Of a stretch of 10,564 bases of DNA, positions 6,526-10,564 are shown piece by piece. A program made the translations under genes and the position numbers. The notes beneath the pieces are model-generated. The model made no database searches. It worked only from the letters and a program-made list of their open reading frames with translations, and was not told the DNA's origin. The first letter of the stretch is position 1, and the number at the start of each line of letters is the position of its first letter. The stretch comes from Cytophagales bacterium (GTDB lineage: Bacteria; Bacteroidota; Bacteroidia; Cytophagales; Cyclobacteriaceae): NCBI GenBank assembly GCA_003500135.1, contig DNTA01000302.1, positions 1-10,564 of the forward strand. The letters are read 5' to 3'.

Positions 6526-7461
6526 ATGGAAAATAAAGAGTACAGACAAATACCTCGCGCAATTTTTATGGTCCGGCCCACTTCATTTGGTTACAATGCC
6601 GAAACGGCCCAGTCCAATGCCTTTCAGCATAAGGCAGCGCCGGACGAGGCAGGTAAAATACAGGAACTGGCCAGAAATGAGTTTGATGCATTCGTTACAA
6701 AACTGAGGGATAAAGGAATCGAAGTTTTGGTATTTGAGCAGGAAAATGAAAAAACACCTGATGCCATTTTTCCTAACAACTGGGTTTCTTTTCACAATGA
6801 TGGGAAAGTGGTATTGTACCCCATGCTGGCAAAGAACAGGCGATTGGAGCGCCGTCAGGATATTATAGATGCAGTACAGGAGAAGTTTGAGGTAAAAGAG
6901 ATTATCGATCTTTCTCCCAACGAAGAGCTGGACGCTATTTTGGAAGGCACCGGCAGTATCATTTTTGACCATGTCAATCATGTGGCTTATGCCAATGAAT
7001 CGCCACGTACCCACAAGGAATTGTTCAATGCTTTTTGCAAGCAAATAAGGTATGAGCCTGTGCTATTTACTGCTAAAGATAAAAACGGTGTGGATATCTA
7101 TCACACCAATGTGCTCATGGCCCTTGGGGATCGTTACGCCGTAATTTGCCTTGCAAGCATCCCGGAAAAAGAAAGGGGAATGGTAACTGATAAATTGCAG
7201 CAAACCGGACGCCAAATAGTGGATATTACATTTGAACAAATGGGCCACTTTGCAGGCAATATGCTCCAGGTGGCCGCTAAAAATGGCTCAAAATTCCTGG
7301 TCATGTCCAAAAGGGCTTTTGATAGCCTCACAATAGAACAAAAAACTACTTTGGGGAAATACAATGAATTGCTCTATGCCGATCTGGAAACAATAGAGGA
7401 TTATGGTGGAGGTAGCGCCCGTTGCATGATTGCCGGAATACATTTACCTCTTAACGCATAA
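6526..7461 (+). CDS. ctlX: CtlX-type citrulline/arginine hydrolase-like protein (pentein, amidinotransferase fold)
   Basis: This is a guanidino-group or ureido-group modifying enzyme of the pentein fold, the superfamily of arginine deiminase, DDAH and amidinotransferases. The 311 residues contain TPDAIFPNNW (77-86) and LEGTGSIIFD (139-148, with E140 as likely acidic catalytic residue). H193 lies in YHTNVLMALG, and the likely nucleophile C300 in GGGSARCMIAG near the C-terminus. The conserved NNWVSFH and GGGSARC blocks resemble proteins annotated as CtlX, linked to citrulline use in Francisella. The exact substrate here is not shown by sequence. It starts 9 bases after hisIE, so it is probably in the his transcript; a role in nitrogen or arginine turnover alongside histidine synthesis is an inference. 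Confidence 0.8.
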   Translation: MENKEYRQIPRAIFMVRPTSFGYNAETAQSNAFQHKAAPDEAGKIQELARNEFDAFVTKLRDKGIEVLVFEQENEKTPDAIFPNNWVSFHNDGKVVLYPMLAKNRRLERRQDIIDAVQEKFEVKEIIDLSPNEELDAILEGTGSIIFDHVNHVAYANESPRTHKELFNAFCKQIRYEPVLFTAKDKNGVDIYHTNVLMALGDRYAVICLASIPEKERGMVTDKLQQTGRQIVDITFEQMGHFAGNMLQVAAKNGSKFLVMSKRAFDSLTIEQKTTLGKYNELLYADLETIEDYGGGSARCMIAGIHLPLNA

Positions 7462-7569
7462 TTAAAGTTAAATACGCAACTTTTCCGGCATCAATCAGTT
7501 AGTTATTTTGGATCAGGGTATCACCGACAGCCATTGATCAGAATATTAACCACTTAAAAAGCAACCAAG
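7462..7569 (+). promoter_or_regulatory. Intergenic region with a candidate Bacteroidota promoter for the tetR-aarF-lipoprotein operon
   Basis: This 108-base gap is the only clear break between ctlX and the end of the window. TTTT at 7481-7484 (one base off TTTG) lies 19 bases before TATTTTGG at 7504-7511 (7 of 8 to TAnnTTTG). This spacing is normal for the Bacteroidota primary sigma factor. Transcription would begin near 7518, leaving a leader of about 50 bases before the ATG at 7570. A 6-bp inverted pair, ATCAAT and ATTGAT, flanks it and might be an operator, but is weak. Confidence 0.35.
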
Positions 7570-8202
7570 ATGCAGGAAAAAGTTAAGTCATTTGAAGATG
7601 CCTATATAGAATATACAAGTGAGCATCTCAAAAGACCGTTTTCAGTGTATGGGTTAACGCAGTATATGGGCGTGGATGAAGCCTCATTCTATGCGCAGTT
7701 TACCTCACTGACAGCGCTTGAGAATTTCATATGGAAGTCATGGTTCGACAAAACAGTTGAGCAAATCCAATCTGAAGAGGTTTATCAGCAATATACGGTC
7801 AGGGAAAAATTGCTGGCATTTTATTTTTCATGGATCGAAAATCTCAGGCAGCACAGGAGTTTTGTTTCAGCCATCATAGGCAAAGCAGGCGCCTACTGGA
7901 CTACCGATAAAGCATTCAAATCGCTCAAATCGGCATTTGTTGAGTATGTAAAAAACCTTATGGAAGAGGGCAAAATGACGAATGAATTGCCTGAGCGTCC
8001 TGTGATCGGTGATAAATACCATAAGCCTTTATGGTTCCAGTTGCTTTGGGTGATGAATTTTTGGGTGAAAGACGAAAGTGAGAATTTTAATAACACCGAT
8101 GCGGCCATCGAAAAAGCAGTTAATGTAAGTTTCGACATCATTGGCCACAATGCACTGGATTCGGTTTTCGATTTTGTAAAATTTTGGTACCAGCATAAAT
8201 AG
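7570..8202 (+). CDS. TetR/AcrR-family transcriptional regulator
   Basis: This is a 210-residue protein with the size and layout of a TetR-family repressor: an N-terminal helix-turn-helix and a helical ligand/dimer domain. The HTH is seen in about residues 22-56 (PFSVYGLTQYMGVDEASFYAQFTSL, then LENFIWKSWF), where the tyrosine/phenylalanine-rich recognition helix is family-like. The rest (DKTVEQI to the end) is helical and aromatic-rich, with no other motif that I can name. Its stop (TAG, 8200-8202) is followed by the aarF start within 14 bases. The likely job is local control of its own operon, perhaps in response to a lipophilic ligand; ligand and operator are unknown. Confidence 0.75.
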   Translation: MQEKVKSFEDAYIEYTSEHLKRPFSVYGLTQYMGVDEASFYAQFTSLTALENFIWKSWFDKTVEQIQSEEVYQQYTVREKLLAFYFSWIENLRQHRSFVSAIIGKAGAYWTTDKAFKSLKSAFVEYVKNLMEEGKMTNELPERPVIGDKYHKPLWFQLLWVMNFWVKDESENFNNTDAAIEKAVNVSFDIIGHNALDSVFDFVKFWYQHK

Positions 8203-8203
8203 T

Positions 8204-8214
8204 GGGGAAGGAAG
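8204..8214 (+). promoter_or_regulatory. Purine-rich ribosome-binding site deciding the aarF start
   Basis: GGGGAAGGAAG lies directly before the ATG at 8217. A GTG at 8202 in the same frame overlaps the tetR stop (TAGTG) and would add five residues (MGKEE). The purine-rich run falls inside that extension and favours the ATG, but the GTG cannot be excluded because coupled one-base overlaps occur elsewhere in the window (hisA-hisF). Confidence 0.45.
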
Positions 8215-8216
8215 AG

Positions 8217-9533
8217 ATGAAAGAACAGTCCAAAATTCCGGTTTCAAAGGTCCAGCGAGCTTCCAGGTTTATCCGGACCGGAGCAAAAATTGGTGGCAAC
8301 TATGTAAAACATTATTCACGCAAAGTATTTGATCGTGAAGTGGCACAAGATGAATTACATGAGGCCAATTCGAGAGACATTTATGATGCATTAAGTAAAT
8401 TGAAAGGTAGTGCATTAAAAGTAGCTCAAATGATGAGCATGGACAAAAACATAATGCCCACCGCTTATCAGGATAAATTTGCAATGGCCCAGTACAGTGC
8501 GCCACCACTTTCTTTTCCATTGGTTGTAAAAACATTTAAATCCAGCCTTGGCAAATCACCGGAGGAGCTATTTGACAGCTTCACATCGAGCGCGGTAAAT
8601 GCAGCTTCTATAGGCCAGGTGCATAAGGCCAAATTGGGCGATAAAACCCTGGCGGTGAAAATTCAGTATCCCGGTGTAGCAGATAGTATCAGCTCTGACT
8701 TAAAAATAGTCCGGCCTTTTGCTACACGTTTGATAGGTGTTAGTGAAGCCGATGTTGAATACTACCTAAGCGAGGTAGAGCAAAAACTGTTGGAAGAAAC
8801 AGATTACGAACTGGAATTAAGAAGATCGAAGGAGATCTCCAAGGCTTGCGAAGGTCTTGATAACCTGTATTTCCCAAATTACTATCCCGGGTTTTCCAGC
8901 AATAGGATACTTACCATGGACTGGCTTGAGGGGGCTCATTTAAAAGAGTTTTTAGCGTCAAACCCAAGCCAGGAAGCACGAGACAGTATTGGTCAGGCGC
9001 TATGGGATTTTTACGATTATCAAATCCATGTCATCAAACAAGTGCACGCCGATCCGCATCCAGGCAATTTCATGTTTAAAAATGATGGAACGGTAGGTAT
9101 TCTGGATTTTGGTTGTGTGAAAGAAATTCCTGAGGACTTTTATCAGAAGTACTTCCAGTTGCATGATAAGAATTTCGTCACAAACCACGATGAATTAAAT
9201 AAGCTTTTCTTTGAGCTATCGTTTTTGACAGAAAAAGACACGGAACACGAAAAAAAGGTCTTTACTGAAGTATTTAAAGAAATGATCGACCTTTTGGGAC
9301 GGCCATTCCATCAGGAGGAGTTTGATTTCGGTGATAAAAAATATTTTGAAAGTATATTCGAATTGGGTGATCGCATAAGCAAAATGAAGGAAGTCCGCAA
9401 TTCGAAAAGTGCAAGAGGTCCCAAGCATGGTTTATATATTAATCGAACCTATTTCGGGCTTTACAATCTATTGCACGATTTACAAGCAAAGATAAACACC
9501 GGAAAATCATTCCGACTGGCAAACGCATCTTGA
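8217..9533 (+). CDS. AarF/ABC1/UbiB-family atypical protein kinase-like protein
   Basis: This is an atypical kinase-like protein of the ABC1 (UbiB/COQ8) family, whose members are ATP-binding and tied to isoprenoid quinone and lipid biology. From the ATG it has 438 residues. The family's N-terminal motif appears as K68-V-A-Q71 (ALKVAQMMSMD), where KxGQ is canonical. The A-rich loop is NAASIGQVH (128-136), the ATP lysine is K148 (LAVKIQ), and ETDYELEL (194-201) supplies the helix glutamate. The catalytic loop is HADPHPGN (D279, N284) and the metal motif is D297-F-G299. All key residues are present, and no C-terminal membrane segments are seen, unlike E. coli UbiB. Bacteroidota make menaquinone, so a quinone-related role is plausible but unproven. 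It sits between tetR and a lipoprotein gene 3 bases downstream. Confidence 0.93.
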   Translation: MKEQSKIPVSKVQRASRFIRTGAKIGGNYVKHYSRKVFDREVAQDELHEANSRDIYDALSKLKGSALKVAQMMSMDKNIMPTAYQDKFAMAQYSAPPLSFPLVVKTFKSSLGKSPEELFDSFTSSAVNAASIGQVHKAKLGDKTLAVKIQYPGVADSISSDLKIVRPFATRLIGVSEADVEYYLSEVEQKLLEETDYELELRRSKEISKACEGLDNLYFPNYYPGFSSNRILTMDWLEGAHLKEFLASNPSQEARDSIGQALWDFYDYQIHVIKQVHADPHPGNFMFKNDGTVGILDFGCVKEIPEDFYQKYFQLHDKNFVTNHDELNKLFFELSFLTEKDTEHEKKVFTEVFKEMIDLLGRPFHQEEFDFGDKKYFESIFELGDRISKMKEVRNSKSARGPKHGLYINRTYFGLYNLLHDLQAKINTGKSFRLANAS

Positions 9534-9536
9534 AAA

Positions 9537-10564
9537 ATGAAACAATTAGGCACAGCAGGACTGGCAGTATTACTGTCAGTCTTTTTTTGGGGCTGTAGCT
9601 CAGGGCCCCGGGAAAAAAAGTGGTTGCTCAAGGGTAATGCAGCGCTTGAAGAAGGAAATGTGGATATGGCCATTAAGTGTTACAACGAAGCCATCGAGGA
9701 AAACAATACTTATGCCGATGCTTTCAATAACCGGGGGGTAGCTTTTTTTGAAAAAGGTGATTATTCATTGGCGCTCAATGATTACAACACCTCGCTTTTA
9801 TTACAGGATTCCTTCCCGGATGCCCGTTGGAACAGGGCACGTTTATTGTATACCATAAAACAATATGATAATGCCAGGGAAGACCTGGCCTATCTGGAAG
9901 ATAATGAGGCTTATGCACTGGGGACACATTTTTTAAACGGGCTCATTGCCGTTGATCAACAGAAGTTTAAAGCATCACTAGTGCATTTTGATAGCGCTTT
10001 AGCCTTACGGCCGGATCACTATGAGGCGCTGGTTAACAAGGCAAATGTATTGTATTACCGTGGTGCATATGCACAATCACTGGACCTTTTAGCGGGCTTC
10101 AAAAAATTTACAGGCCCGGAAGCCCTGAATGTGAAAGCGCTGAATTTTATGGAATTGGCGAATTATGATAGCGCCAGGCATTATTTAGATATCCTGGTAG
10201 AGAAATTTCCCCGAAATGCAGCATTCTTAAACAACAGGGCCTTACTTGAAATCAAATCGATGAATTTGGATCGTGCAAAAGCTGATCTGGATAAAAGTTT
10301 TGCCTTGAATGAGGACAACGCCTGGTGGTGGCGCAACAATGCCTTATGGATGGAAAGTGCCGGCAATATGGCAGAATATGAAAATGCACTTGAAAAAACA
10401 TATGCTTACAGTGAATATGTGAAAGGCCTTGAAACGATGATAGGAAAGTGGTTATTGCAAAATGAGATGGCGGACAGCGCTTGCTTTCACTTAAGAAAAG
10501 CCCGGGATTTCAATGAAACACAGGGCGCCGAATTATATGCTAAATATTGTACATCTGCTAATTA
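9537..10564 (+). CDS. TPR-repeat lipoprotein, 3' end outside the window
   Basis: The frame is open from the ATG at 9537 to the right edge: 342 complete codons, then TA, so the next codon could be a stop or tyrosine. The N-terminus is a lipoprotein signal: a short start MKQLG, a hydrophobic stretch to F17, then W-G-C20-SS. This lipobox is loose, with Trp at -2, but such boxes occur in Bacteroidota. The mature part is a chain of about eight tetratricopeptide repeats, such as WLLKGNAALEEGNVDMAIKC, AFNNRGVAFFEKGDYSLALN and LVNKANVLYYRGAYAQSLDL, ending near a cysteine-containing helix (ADSACFHLRKA). The likely location is the periplasmic or outer-membrane face, with a scaffolding or protein-binding role. 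It begins 3 bases after the aarF stop, so it is probably co-translated with aarF. The partner is unknown. Confidence 0.85.
   Translation, partial: MKQLGTAGLAVLLSVFFWGCSSGPREKKWLLKGNAALEEGNVDMAIKCYNEAIEENNTYADAFNNRGVAFFEKGDYSLALNDYNTSLLLQDSFPDARWNRARLLYTIKQYDNAREDLAYLEDNEAYALGTHFLNGLIAVDQQKFKASLVHFDSALALRPDHYEALVNKANVLYYRGAYAQSLDLLAGFKKFTGPEALNVKALNFMELANYDSARHYLDILVEKFPRNAAFLNNRALLEIKSMNLDRAKADLDKSFALNEDNAWWWRNNALWMESAGNMAEYENALEKTYAYSEYVKGLETMIGKWLLQNEMADSACFHLRKARDFNETQGAELYAKYCTSAN

Overview
The window most likely comes from a member of the Bacteroidota, probably a Cytophagales-like marine or soil lineage. This rests on gene content and style: a bifunctional HisIE after hisH-hisA-hisF, a CtlX-type pentein, an AarF/ABC1 protein without membrane segments, A-rich and mostly weak ribosome-binding sites, and a possible TTTG/TAnnTTTG-like promoter. 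The lineage below phylum level is a guess. All convincing genes are on the + strand.

Region 1 (1-3267) is an AT-rich defence module. It holds the 3' part of an mcrB-type AAA+ GTPase gene, whose reading frame is open to the left edge, followed at once by mcrC, the PD-(D/E)xK nuclease partner. Together they form a type IV (modified-DNA-dependent) McrBC restriction system. The McrB AAA+ domain carries an insert that looks like a winged helix.

Region 2 (3268-3839) is 572 bases without a gene. Just after mcrC lies a long imperfect hairpin (3289-3396). It is followed by three copies of a REP-like unit of about 37 nt, each a GC-rich palindrome plus a conserved AAGTATG box (3427-3582, two direct and one inverted). 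AT-rich sequence then runs up to hisH.

Region 3 (3840-7461) is a tight operon, hisH-hisA-hisF-hisIE-ctlX. It covers the middle steps of histidine synthesis (IGP synthase HisH/HisF, ProFAR isomerase HisA, bifunctional HisIE) plus a citrulline/arginine-type hydrolase. The genes that usually precede hisH (hisG, D, C, B) are not here; the McrBC module and the repeats stand in their place. This suggests that a defence island has split, or inserted beside, the his operon.

Region 4 (7462-10564) is a second likely operon: a TetR-family regulator, an AarF/ABC1/UbiB-like atypical kinase, and a TPR lipoprotein running off the right edge. Its intergenic start has a plausible Bacteroidota promoter.

I did not find a clearly new multi-gene system. 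The parts least explained by known annotation are the repeat cluster and long hairpin between mcrC and hisH, and the insert inside McrB.
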